Shown here piece by piece: positions 33,676 through 42,233 of a stretch of 64,000 bases of DNA. The stretch covers positions 17,409 to 81,408 of the forward strand of contig VXXM01000024.1 in assembly GCA_009835395.1 (NCBI GenBank), in the 5' to 3' direction. This DNA comes from Acidimicrobiia bacterium (GTDB taxonomy: Bacteria; Actinomycetota; Acidimicrobiia; Acidimicrobiales; CATQHL01). The notes below the pieces were generated by a model. It saw only the letters and a list, made by a program, of their open reading frames with translations. It made no database searches and was not told where the DNA came from. Both the position numbers and the translations under genes were made by a program. Numbering within the stretch: position 1 is the first letter of the stretch; each line of letters begins with the position of its first letter.

Positions 33676-34448
33676 GCGCTTGCCTCCAACTCGCTCAGGA
33701 CCTGCTTCACCAGGGCGGGCAGGGTGCGCGCCCGATACCAGCCCGACGCCAGCGGATCGTCGGACGGATTCACTGCAGCGCCGGCCGCGTCGCCCGCGGC
33801 CTCGGCGTCGCCCGCCAGCGCTTCGGCGCTCCGGAGCCTCGAACCGACCTCCCCGGCGCCGACGACGGCCAACTGGGTGGCACCGCCGGCGGTGCGTACT
33901 CCGGAGACGGCCATCACCGTGTAGTGATGGGCGTGAGGTCGCCCCAGGCTTGCGAAGGCGCCCGCGGCGGGCTCGGCGTAGCTGACGTCGAGCAGCAGCC
34001 GGCCGGCGCGATCTGCCAGGAAGTCCTCCAGCGATTCGCTGCGCTCTCCGCCTACGCCGGCGGAGCGCGCGGTCGCGCCCAGCGCCAGCAGCGGTCCCTG
34101 CAGGTCGCCGAATCCCGCCGGGGCGCACAGGTTCCCGCCGACGGTGGCCTGGGCCCGGATCTCGTTGTCGCCGATCGAGGCGGCGCACGGCCCGAGCGGC
34201 GCGGACTCGCCGACGAGGGCGACGATCGGTGTCGTGGCGCCGACGGTCACCGTGCCGTTCGAGCGTGAGACGTAGTTCAGCCCGGCGTCGCCGAGCATGA
34301 TCACCCGCTCGGGCCGCGCCCGGCCGAAGTGAAGGTCGGGCACCAAGAGCGTGCCGCCCGCCAGGACGGCTACCCCGTCCCCGTCTCCGAAGGCCGAAGC
34401 GGCTTCAGAGGGAGAACCGGGTTGGATCACCTCCGCGGAAGACCCCAT
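33672..34448 (-). CDS. Molybdenum hydroxylase FAD-binding subunit
   Basis: The 258-aa flavin subunit has the FAD motifs AGGTLLVPDL and QATVGGNLCAP, and the C-terminal CO-dehydrogenase flavoprotein domain. I placed the start at the ATG at 34448, with AAGGGAG 8 nt before; an upstream start at 34511 would cross the probable -10 box. It is the first gene of the operon FAD, FeS, Mo-part 1, Mo-part 2, cupin. It transfers electrons to NAD or another acceptor. Confidence 0.88.
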   Translation of the reverse strand: MGSSAEVIQPGSPSEAASAFGDGDGVAVLAGGTLLVPDLHFGRARPERVIMLGDAGLNYVSRSNGTVTVGATTPIVALVGESAPLGPCAASIGDNEIRAQATVGGNLCAPAGFGDLQGPLLALGATARSAGVGGERSESLEDFLADRAGRLLLDVSYAEPAAGAFASLGRPHAHHYTVMAVSGVRTAGGATQLAVVGAGEVGSRLRSAEALAGDAEAAGDAAGAAVNPSDDPLASGWYRARTLPALVKQVLSELEASA

Positions 34449-34484
34449 CAACGCACTCCCTTCGCTGTTCTCCGAGGTTGCCGG

Positions 34485-34490
34485 ACTATA
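34485..34490 (-). promoter_or_regulatory. -10 box of molybdenum hydroxylase operon
   Basis: TATAGT on the minus strand lies 36 bp before the FAD-subunit ATG, leaving a short leader that contains its AAGGGAG site. The region on the other strand up to 34661 would hold the promoter of the divergent SMP-30 gene, where I see no clear box. Confidence 0.45.
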
Positions 34491-34661
34491 GCAAGAGAGG
34501 GTCCCATACATCGAAGGTGCGGTACGGAGATTGCGCCCGGTATCGAACTGGGGCGCATTGGCCGGAGGTGGAAGATTCCGCTACTTTGTCGATCACTTCC
34601 GCCGCGGGGCGGCCGCCCCGTCGGCGCGCCCCGAGACCGACCAAACGACAAGGGGGAAGAG

Positions 34662-35573
34662 GTGGCAAACGTTCAAGCCCACGCCGAGGCCGTGTGGGAG
34701 CTGGTGGACCAGGACGCCGAAGTGGAACAGGTCGCCACCGGTTTCACCTTCACCGAAGGCCCCATCTGGCATCCCACCGAGAATCATCTCCTCTTCAGTG
34801 ACATGCCCGGCGATGTGCGGCGCAAGTACACCCCCGACGGCACCGTCGTCGAGGTCATGCGACCGTCCAACAAGTGCAACGGCATGACCTACGACGCCGA
34901 CCTGAACCTGATCGTGTGCGAGCACGTCACCTCGAGCCTCATCCGCGAGAACACCGACGGATCCAGGGAGGTCGTGGCCTCCCACTTCGAGGGCAAGGAG
35001 CTGAACAGCCCCAACGACGTCGTCGTCGGCTCCGACGGCTCCATCTACTTCTCCGACCCCTGGTTCGGGCGCATGCCCGTCTTCGGCCTCGAGCGCGAGC
35101 GGGATCTGGGCTGGCAGGGGGTGTTCAGGGTTCCGCCCGGCGGCGGCATCGAGTTGGTCGTCGACCGCGACGCCTACGACCAGCCCAACGGCCTGTGCTT
35201 CTCGCCCGACGAGTCGCTCATGTACATCAACGACACCATGCGGGGACTCATCGACGTCTACGACGTGAACCCCGACGGGAGCCTCAGCAACCGCCGGCTG
35301 TTCTTCGACGGTATCGGCACCGGTGTGATCGAGGACGGCATCCCCGACGGCATGAAGTGCGACGAGTCGGGCAACATCTGGGTCACCGGCCCGGGCGGGG
35401 TGTGGATCATCAGCGCCGGCGGCGAACGGCTGGGCACGGTGCCGGTGCCCGAGAACGTCGGCAACCTCACCTGGGGCGGCGCCGACTGGCACACCCTGTT
35501 CATGCCGTCGTGCACCTCGCTGTACACGCTCCGCACGCGGGTGGGCCCGCATCGCGAGCCGTACATGGGCTGA
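34662..35573 (+). CDS. SMP-30/gluconolactonase family protein (second copy)
   Basis: The 303-aa beta-propeller has Glu in FTEGPIWHP, LNSPNDVVVGSDGSIYFSDP, the QPNGLCFSPDES segment and IPDGMKCDESGNIWVTG, which carry the metal-binding Glu, Asn and Asp of lactonases. The GTG at 34662 follows AAGGGGGAAGAG; the frame upstream of it has no family similarity. It differs clearly from the lactonase at 6732. It is divergent from the molybdenum hydroxylase operon and followed by the isochorismatase-fold gene. Confidence 0.87.
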   Translation: MANVQAHAEAVWELVDQDAEVEQVATGFTFTEGPIWHPTENHLLFSDMPGDVRRKYTPDGTVVEVMRPSNKCNGMTYDADLNLIVCEHVTSSLIRENTDGSREVVASHFEGKELNSPNDVVVGSDGSIYFSDPWFGRMPVFGLERERDLGWQGVFRVPPGGGIELVVDRDAYDQPNGLCFSPDESLMYINDTMRGLIDVYDVNPDGSLSNRRLFFDGIGTGVIEDGIPDGMKCDESGNIWVTGPGGVWIISAGGERLGTVPVPENVGNLTWGGADWHTLFMPSCTSLYTLRTRVGPHREPYMG

Positions 35574-35633
35574 GCGAGCCCGGCGGCAGCGACAACCCAA
35601 CGAGATCCGACAACCGACCGAGAGGGGAACCCG

Positions 35634-36248
35634 ATGAGCGACCTGTCACTGGATGCGAGCCGCTGCGCCCTGATCATCCAGGACCTCCAGAACGACGTCA
35701 TCACCGAGGGCGGGGCGTTCGGCGAGTCCGGCTCGCCGGGGCACGCCATCGAGCAGGACGTCGTGGCCAACGTGGCCCGCCTCGCCGATGTGTGCCGCGG
35801 TCTCGGTGTACCCGTCATCCACGTGTGGTACATCGTCGAGCCGGGCGCTCCGGGCCTGAAGCTCAACGCCCCGCTGTTCCAGGGGGTGAAGGACACCGAC
35901 GGCCTGGAGCGCGGCTCTTGGGGGGCGGCCGCCGTCGACGGGCTGGAGGCCCAGGACGGCGACTTCATCGTCGAGAAGATGCGCATGAGTGCCTGGCAGG
36001 GCACCAAGCTGGAGAGCCTGCTCGCCGGCACCGGCCGCGACACCGTCATCGTGACGGGCGCTTGGACGAACATGTCCGTCGAGCACACCGCCCGCACCGG
36101 CGCTGACAAGGGCTACTACATGGTCGTGCCCGAGAACGGCTGCTCGACCATGAGCGCGGACTGGCACAACGCCTCCATCAACTACGCTCTCCAGAACGTC
36201 TCGACGGTGACCGACGTGGACTCGGTCATCGCGGCCCTGGGGGGATGA
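35634..36248 (+). CDS. Isochorismatase-fold protein with Ser at the catalytic Cys position
   Basis: The 204-aa protein has the cysteine-hydrolase framework: Asp17 in LIIQDLQND, Lys115 in VEKMRMSAW, and the nucleophile loop TGAWTNMSVEHTAR. In active amidases that loop reads TNxCVxxTA; here the Cys is Ser148. It could be a non-catalytic binding protein, a Ser-based variant or an enzyme with other chemistry. It sits between the lactonase and the LIV importer, close to the molybdenum hydroxylase. An AGAGGGGAA site precedes the ATG. Confidence 0.85.
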   Translation: MSDLSLDASRCALIIQDLQNDVITEGGAFGESGSPGHAIEQDVVANVARLADVCRGLGVPVIHVWYIVEPGAPGLKLNAPLFQGVKDTDGLERGSWGAAAVDGLEAQDGDFIVEKMRMSAWQGTKLESLLAGTGRDTVIVTGAWTNMSVEHTARTGADKGYYMVVPENGCSTMSADWHNASINYALQNVSTVTDVDSVIAALGG

Positions 36249-36300
36249 CCGGGCTGCGGCACCGAGTGGGGAGGGGCCAGCAGATGGGAGTTCACAGGCT

Positions 36301-37386
36301 GTGACCACCGTCATGACGGGCGCCGTGAACGTCCTCCTGGGGCGCCGCGGGCGACACGTGCCCTGGCAGCGCGCTGCCACGCGGCTGTTGATCACGGCGG
36401 CCATCGTCTTCGTCCTGGTGTGGATCATCTTCCTGGCCGGCAACACCTCCAACGGCCCCGCCGTCAGCGCGCCGAGCGATTTCCTGAAGAGCATCCTCAA
36501 TGCGCTGACGATCAGCGGTCTCTACTTCATCGTCGCCTCGGGATTCACGCTCGTCTTCGGGCTCATGCGCACGGTGCAGATGGCCCACGGGTCGCTGTTC
36601 CTGCTGGCCGGCTACTTCGCACTCGAGTACCAACTCGACTTCGTCGGCGTGACCGCGACGCCCGACCGGAACCAGGTGGCCTGGGCCGATTGGTGGTTGC
36701 CCCTGGTCATCGGGGTGGTCGTCGTCAGCGGTCTGGGGCTGTTCATCCAGCAGGTCTTCCTGCGCTGGAACCAGGGGCAGGACCTGCGCCAGGCGCTGAT
36801 CACCATCGCTATCTCCATCGTGCTGGGCGACCAGATGATCCAGCACTTCGGCGGGGTCGCCGAGCCCATCACCTTCACGCACGAGATCCATGGCTACGTG
36901 GAATTCATCGGGATCCGCTACGGCATCCACCAGTTCTTCGTCATCGGCATGGCACTCGGCGTGGGCGGCTTCCTATGGCTGCTGTTGAAGAAGACCCGCA
37001 CCGGGATGGTCATCCGCGCCGGGGTCGATGACACGCCCATGGTGCAGGCCCTGGGCATCAACGTGCAGAAGGTGTTCGCGGTCGCGTTCGTGCTCGGCTC
37101 GGCACTGGCGGGCCTGGGCGGCGTTATCGCGGGCTCCTCGGTCACGAGCCTCTCCCCCGGGGTGGATGGCCAGTGGCTGCTGCATTCGCTGGTGGTCGTG
37201 ATCATCGGCGGCATGGGATCGCTGGGCGGCGCCGCGGCGGGCTCGCTGCTCTACGGCGTCGTCACCGCGTTCGCGCCCGCCTACCTGCCGACCGACTACG
37301 CCTACTACTCGATCATCGCCACGTTCGTCATCCTGGCGTTGGTGCTTGCGATGCGTCCCTACGGGCTGTTCGGGCGGCCCGCATGA
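36301..37386 (+). CDS. livH: Branched-chain amino acid-type ABC permease (LivH family)
   Basis: This 361-aa inner-membrane protein has about eight membrane segments. It shows the LivH features ALTISGLYFIVASGFTLVFGLM near the start and ALGINVQKVFAVAFVLGSALAGLGG before the conserved GMGSLGGAAAGSLLYG. It is longer than the usual 290-310 residues owing to a charged N-terminus and a periplasmic insertion (about residues 110-140). GTG start. Its stop overlaps the LivM ATG by 4 nt. Substrates of this family include amino acids, urea and amides. Confidence 0.9.
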   Translation: MTTVMTGAVNVLLGRRGRHVPWQRAATRLLITAAIVFVLVWIIFLAGNTSNGPAVSAPSDFLKSILNALTISGLYFIVASGFTLVFGLMRTVQMAHGSLFLLAGYFALEYQLDFVGVTATPDRNQVAWADWWLPLVIGVVVVSGLGLFIQQVFLRWNQGQDLRQALITIAISIVLGDQMIQHFGGVAEPITFTHEIHGYVEFIGIRYGIHQFFVIGMALGVGGFLWLLLKKTRTGMVIRAGVDDTPMVQALGINVQKVFAVAFVLGSALAGLGGVIAGSSVTSLSPGVDGQWLLHSLVVVIIGGMGSLGGAAAGSLLYGVVTAFAPAYLPTDYAYYSIIATFVILALVLAMRPYGLFGRPA

Positions 37387-38657
37387 TTCTCACCCGCCTA
37401 CGAGGGGACCCCGGCGAGACCCCCGGGGGTGTCGGCTCCGGCGACTACGCCCGGAACACCCGCAAGCTCGCCGCGGCTCTCTTCGTGGCCCTGGTCCTGG
37501 TCGGTGTATTCCAGGCGATCACGCCGGGCGTCTTCCGCCACTACTTCGTGGACGTCGTCATGACGCGGTCGCTGTTGTTCGGCGTCGCCGCCGCCAGCAT
37601 CGTGTTCCTCTCGGCATTCGGCGGGATGATCTCCCTGGCCCAGACGCTCATGTACGGCGTGTGTGCCTTCACCGTCGGCAACGCCGTGACCACCGGTGGC
37701 AGCAAGGGCCTCAACCTGGGTTGGAATCCCTGGGTCGGAGTCGCGCTCGGCATCGGCGTGACGACGGCGCTGGGATTCGTGATGGGACTCATCGCCAGCC
37801 GGTCCAGCGGGCTGTACTACCTCATGATCACCCTCGCCTACGGCGTCATAGGGTTCTATTTCTTCGGCCAGGTGACGGTGCTTTCGGGCTTCGGCGGGGT
37901 GAACCAGGTGCGCGCCCCCGCCTTCATCGGCGAACCGACCGATGCCACGAATCCCGAGCGTCTGTTCTTCACCGTCCTGGTCGTCTCCGTGGTGGTCTAT
38001 CTGCTGTTGCGGTACGTCTCGCGCACGCCGTTCGGCCTGGCCCTGCAGGGGGTGCGCGACGACCCCGTGCGCATGAACTCCCTGGGCTTCAACGTGGCCA
38101 TGCACCGCACCTGGGCCTTCACGCTGGCCGCCTTCATAGCGTCCCTGGGTGGCGTTCTCTACGTCTGGGAGCAGCGGGCGATCTCGCCCACGACGATCAG
38201 CCTCGTCGGCATCCTGAACCTGCTCATCATGGCGATCATCGGCGGGGTGCTCGTCCTGGAGGGGGCCTGGCTGGGAGCCTTCATCTACATCGCGCTGGAG
38301 AACTACGTCCGCAACGTGGTGTTCCTGAACAACTGGATCGAGGAGGCGCGCTTCCGCACGCTGGCCGGAGCGATCGTGCTGGTGCTGGTCCTGGCGTGCC
38401 CCGACGGCGTGGTCGGGCTGCGCAAGGTGCGCGGCGCCGTGACGCTGTCGCTGATCGGAGCTGCCGTCTGGGGGACCGTGGGAGGCCTGCAGGAGGGGGA
38501 CCGCGGTGCCATCGCGGGTGTCATCGTGGGCGCGGTGGCGGGCATCGGCGCGGCAGGTCTCGTGGGTTGGCTGGCGGGCCATCGCGACACGGCCCGCGGC
38601 GTCTGGTCGAGGCTGCTGGCCACGGGGCGGCCCGGCCAGGTTCCCGCCCGGAACTAG
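37383..38657 (+). CDS. livM: Branched-chain amino acid-type ABC permease (LivM family)
   Basis: The 424-aa permease has the LivM pattern ASIVFLSAFGGMISLAQ, the SGLYYLMITLAYG segment and GVRDDPVRMNSLGFNV, the loop that meets the ATPase. After the family's usual end (CPDGVVGLRKV) it adds about 70 residues with two further hydrophobic segments and a charged tail. ATG overlaps the LivH stop (ATGA). It partners with LivH, with two ATPases and a binding protein downstream. Confidence 0.9.
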   Translation: MILTRLRGDPGETPGGVGSGDYARNTRKLAAALFVALVLVGVFQAITPGVFRHYFVDVVMTRSLLFGVAAASIVFLSAFGGMISLAQTLMYGVCAFTVGNAVTTGGSKGLNLGWNPWVGVALGIGVTTALGFVMGLIASRSSGLYYLMITLAYGVIGFYFFGQVTVLSGFGGVNQVRAPAFIGEPTDATNPERLFFTVLVVSVVVYLLLRYVSRTPFGLALQGVRDDPVRMNSLGFNVAMHRTWAFTLAAFIASLGGVLYVWEQRAISPTTISLVGILNLLIMAIIGGVLVLEGAWLGAFIYIALENYVRNVVFLNNWIEEARFRTLAGAIVLVLVLACPDGVVGLRKVRGAVTLSLIGAAVWGTVGGLQEGDRGAIAGVIVGAVAGIGAAGLVGWLAGHRDTARGVWSRLLATGRPGQVPARN

Positions 38658-38883
38658 AGGGTGGGGCGGCAACGCGGCGCAGAGTCACACGAACAATCGC
38701 AACCTGACCGGAGAGGGAGGGGAGAAGACGAAGGTACGAAACAGGCAACAAGCACCAACACCGCCGGAATACGGCGACGGACGCAGGGCGGGTCCACCGA
38801 CCTGTAAGCGCAATCGGGTGTGACACAACGAGCACGCTTGAGGAACCACACAAGACAGCACTGGAAACCACAAGGAGGAGATA
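38658..38883. other. Intergenic region before the LIV binding protein
   Basis: This 226-bp gap interrupts the importer operon. It is less GC-rich than its surroundings and rich in ACA/AAC on the plus strand, a pattern of little-structured mRNA leader. It ends in a very strong AAGGAGGAG ribosome site. It may hold a promoter or processing site raising expression of the binding protein. I see no clear riboswitch or ORF. Confidence 0.4.
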
Positions 38884-40665
38884 GTGCGAACCGTACGAAA
38901 GAACTCAACCTGGCTCAGGTTGTCGGTTGCGGCCATGGCATTGGCCCTGCTGGCAGCAGCCTGCGCCAGTGACACCGGCGCGGAGGACGCCGACGCGGCA
39001 CTCTCCGCGGCGCAGTCCGCCCGGGGCGAGGCCTCGACGGCGCTCGCCGACGCGGCTGCTGCGGCGGCCGCGGCGGACGCCGCGCTGGCTGCGGCCGAGG
39101 CCGCACAGGCTGCGGCGGACCTGGCGCAGGCCACCGCCGAGGGCAACGAGGCCGCTGTGGCCGCCGCCGAGCAGGCTCTGGCCGAGGCGCAGAGTGCCGC
39201 TGAGGATGCGCGCTCGCAGGCCGCCGCGGCCGAGCAGGAAGCAGCGCAGGCCCGCGAGGCTGCAGCGGCTGCCGAGGCGCAGGCTGCCGAGGCTGCGGCC
39301 GCGCCGCCACCGGAGCCGCCACCGCCGCCGCCACCGGCGGCCGCCGAGCCGACGACGTCCATCAAGCTGGCCATCCTGTCGGACTGCGAGGGTGCCTTCG
39401 GGGCCTTCCACGACAGGGACATCGCCGGCGTCGTGACGGCGTTCGCCGAGCATGCGGGCGCCACGGTCAACGACCGCACCGCTCCGCAGGCGGGCTTCAG
39501 CAACGCCTCCATCAACGGCGTGGCCATTGAGCTGGTCGGCATCGGCTGTGCGGACGACACCGCCGAGGCGGCCCTGCGTGAGACCCGCCGTCTCATGGAG
39601 GACATCGGCGCCGAGATCATGATCGGGCCGCTGTCCGGTGATGAGAGCATCGCCGTGGCCAACTACGCCAAGGACCACCCCCACCAGACGTTCGTGAACG
39701 GTACGTCGGGTGCGCAGGACTCCACCATGGCGGTCCGTGCGCCCAACTTCTTCCGCTTCAACGGTGACGGGGCGCAGTGGAACGCCGGACTCGGCGACAT
39801 CGCCCACAACGTCCTGGGGTGGGAGACCGCAGCGGTCATCGGTGACGACTACAGCTTCGCCTGGACCTCCACGGCGGGCTTCATCGCCGAGTTCTGCGCC
39901 GCCGGCGGCGACGTGATCAGCCGGGTGTACCCGCCGCTGAACACCACCGACTACTCCGGTTTCGTCGAGCAGTTGCCCGGCGTCGACGAGGTCGACGGCT
40001 ACTTCTGGGCCGTGGGTGGCGCTGGTCTGGTACCGGCGCTGAATGCCTTCGAGGACGCCAAGGGCGAGATCGTCGGCCAGCAGCACATGGGCAACCTCTT
40101 CTGGGGTATCCCCGACGTGTTCCGGGCCATCGGTCCGCGCGTCGAGGGTTCCTACTCCGGCGGCTTCGGTAACGCCCCCGACCTGCAGACCGACAAGGCA
40201 GCGGAGTTCCGCGCGATCATCAACAGTCACTTCGACGAGATCCCGTTCGGTGGTGCGCCGGCTCCGGCCGACGCGGCGTACTTCGACGCCTTCTTCATGA
40301 ACTACTACAACAACGCCTGGGGCCTGATCGAGGGCCTGAAGGCGATCGGGGCCGACCTCTCCGGTGGCCACGAGCCGTTGTGGGAGGCCATCAGCAACGT
40401 GACGCTCGACGCCGCGTTCGGCGAGATCAGCCTGGACTCCAACCGGACGGCCATCCAGGACCAGTACGTCGGTCGCATCTACATCGATGACGCCGGCGAG
40501 ATGCAGTCCAGCACGGTGGCGTTCGTCCCGCAGGTCGACCAGACCTTCGGCGGCACGTTCACGGGTGATCCTCCGCCCAGCAGGGACTTCCCGCCCTGTG
40601 AGGTGCGCGATCTGCCGTGGATCGGCAACGCCACCCCGGTCGTCGACGGCGTGTTGCAGAACTAG
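38884..40665 (+). CDS. LIV-type substrate-binding lipoprotein with long Ala-rich stalk
   Basis: The 593-aa protein has a lipoprotein signal ending LLAAAC (Cys near residue 27). A strikingly Ala-rich, heptad-like region (about residues 34-140) and a Pro-rich hinge (PPEPPPPPPPAAAEP) follow. Then comes a type-1 periplasmic binding fold starting TTSIKLAILSDCEGAFGAF. The stalk probably forms a helical rod that lifts the binding domain from the membrane. GTG start with AAGGAGGAG at 5 nt implies strong translation. It serves the flanking LivH/M/G/F importer. The ligand is unknown. Confidence 0.88.
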   Translation: MRTVRKNSTWLRLSVAAMALALLAAACASDTGAEDADAALSAAQSARGEASTALADAAAAAAAADAALAAAEAAQAAADLAQATAEGNEAAVAAAEQALAEAQSAAEDARSQAAAAEQEAAQAREAAAAAEAQAAEAAAAPPPEPPPPPPPAAAEPTTSIKLAILSDCEGAFGAFHDRDIAGVVTAFAEHAGATVNDRTAPQAGFSNASINGVAIELVGIGCADDTAEAALRETRRLMEDIGAEIMIGPLSGDESIAVANYAKDHPHQTFVNGTSGAQDSTMAVRAPNFFRFNGDGAQWNAGLGDIAHNVLGWETAAVIGDDYSFAWTSTAGFIAEFCAAGGDVISRVYPPLNTTDYSGFVEQLPGVDEVDGYFWAVGGAGLVPALNAFEDAKGEIVGQQHMGNLFWGIPDVFRAIGPRVEGSYSGGFGNAPDLQTDKAAEFRAIINSHFDEIPFGGAPAPADAAYFDAFFMNYYNNAWGLIEGLKAIGADLSGGHEPLWEAISNVTLDAAFGEISLDSNRTAIQDQYVGRIYIDDAGEMQSSTVAFVPQVDQTFGGTFTGDPPPSRDFPPCEVRDLPWIGNATPVVDGVLQN

Positions 40666-40706
40666 CCGACGGCGACTGACCACGAGGTAGAGGGACGCCA
40701 CCGATC

Positions 40707-41472
40707 ATGACGGCGACGGCAGCGGACGCGGCACCTGTGCTGCGGCTGCGGGGCCTCAGCATGTCCTTCGGTGGTGTCCACGCCCTGAGCGGCATCGACA
40801 TCGATGTCGCTCAGGGCGAACGCCTCGTCATCCTGGGGCCCAACGGGGCCGGCAAGACGACGCTGTTCAACGTCGTGGCCGGCGACCTGAGGCCAACGGC
40901 CGGCACCGTCGAGATCGACGGTCTGAACGTGGAGGAGCTGCCGGCCCGGCGCCGGCCGCAACTCGGGATGTCCCGGACGTACCAGCGCTCGCGCCTTTTC
41001 GCCGGGCTGACGGTGGAGGAGAACCTCTATCTGGCGGTGCTCGGCAAGGAGGGCCGGCGTTTCCGCCTGCGCATGGGTCGCCGTGACGCCGCCTACCGCG
41101 ACCGCGCCCGGCGCGCCGCGGCCAACGTCTGGCTGGACGGGCGCCTCGACACCCCCACAGCCGATCTGTCTCACGGCGAGCAGCGCCAGCTGGAGCTTGG
41201 GCTCGCCACGGTCACCGAGCCGCGCGTGCTGATGCTCGACGAGCCCGCCTCGGGGCTGTCGCGCGGCGAGCGGGAGCGGCTCACGGAATTGCTGCTGTCA
41301 CTCGGGGGCGATGTGACGCTGCTGCTGATCGACCACGACATGGACGTTGCGCTGCGCGTGGCGGAGCGGGTGGTGGTGATGCACGACGGTGTCAAGATCA
41401 CCGAGGGCACGCCCGATGAGATCCGCGCCGATCCCCGGGTGCACGACATCTACCTGGGCCGGGGGATCAGCC

Positions 41473-41480
<8 letters not shown>
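40707..41480 (+). CDS. livG: Branched-chain amino acid-type ABC ATPase (LivG family)
   Basis: The 257-aa ATPase has Walker A GPNGAGKTTL, the signature LSHGEQRQLELG (LivG-type variant of LSGGQ), Walker B VLMLDEPASGLSRGERERL and the switch region LLIDHDMDVAL. It powers the importer together with LivF, with which it overlaps by 8 nt. The usual LivG insert after the Walker A region is shorter than in Escherichia coli. Confidence 0.92.
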
Positions 41481-42201
<721 letters not shown>

Positions 42202-42233
42202 TTGCCCGGCGGGTATCTCTCCGGATCGGGGGC

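Noticed and set aside
42202..42233. Terminator between livF and the convergent oxidoreductase
   Set aside because: Only imperfect short GC complementarity is visible; no convincing stem-loop.
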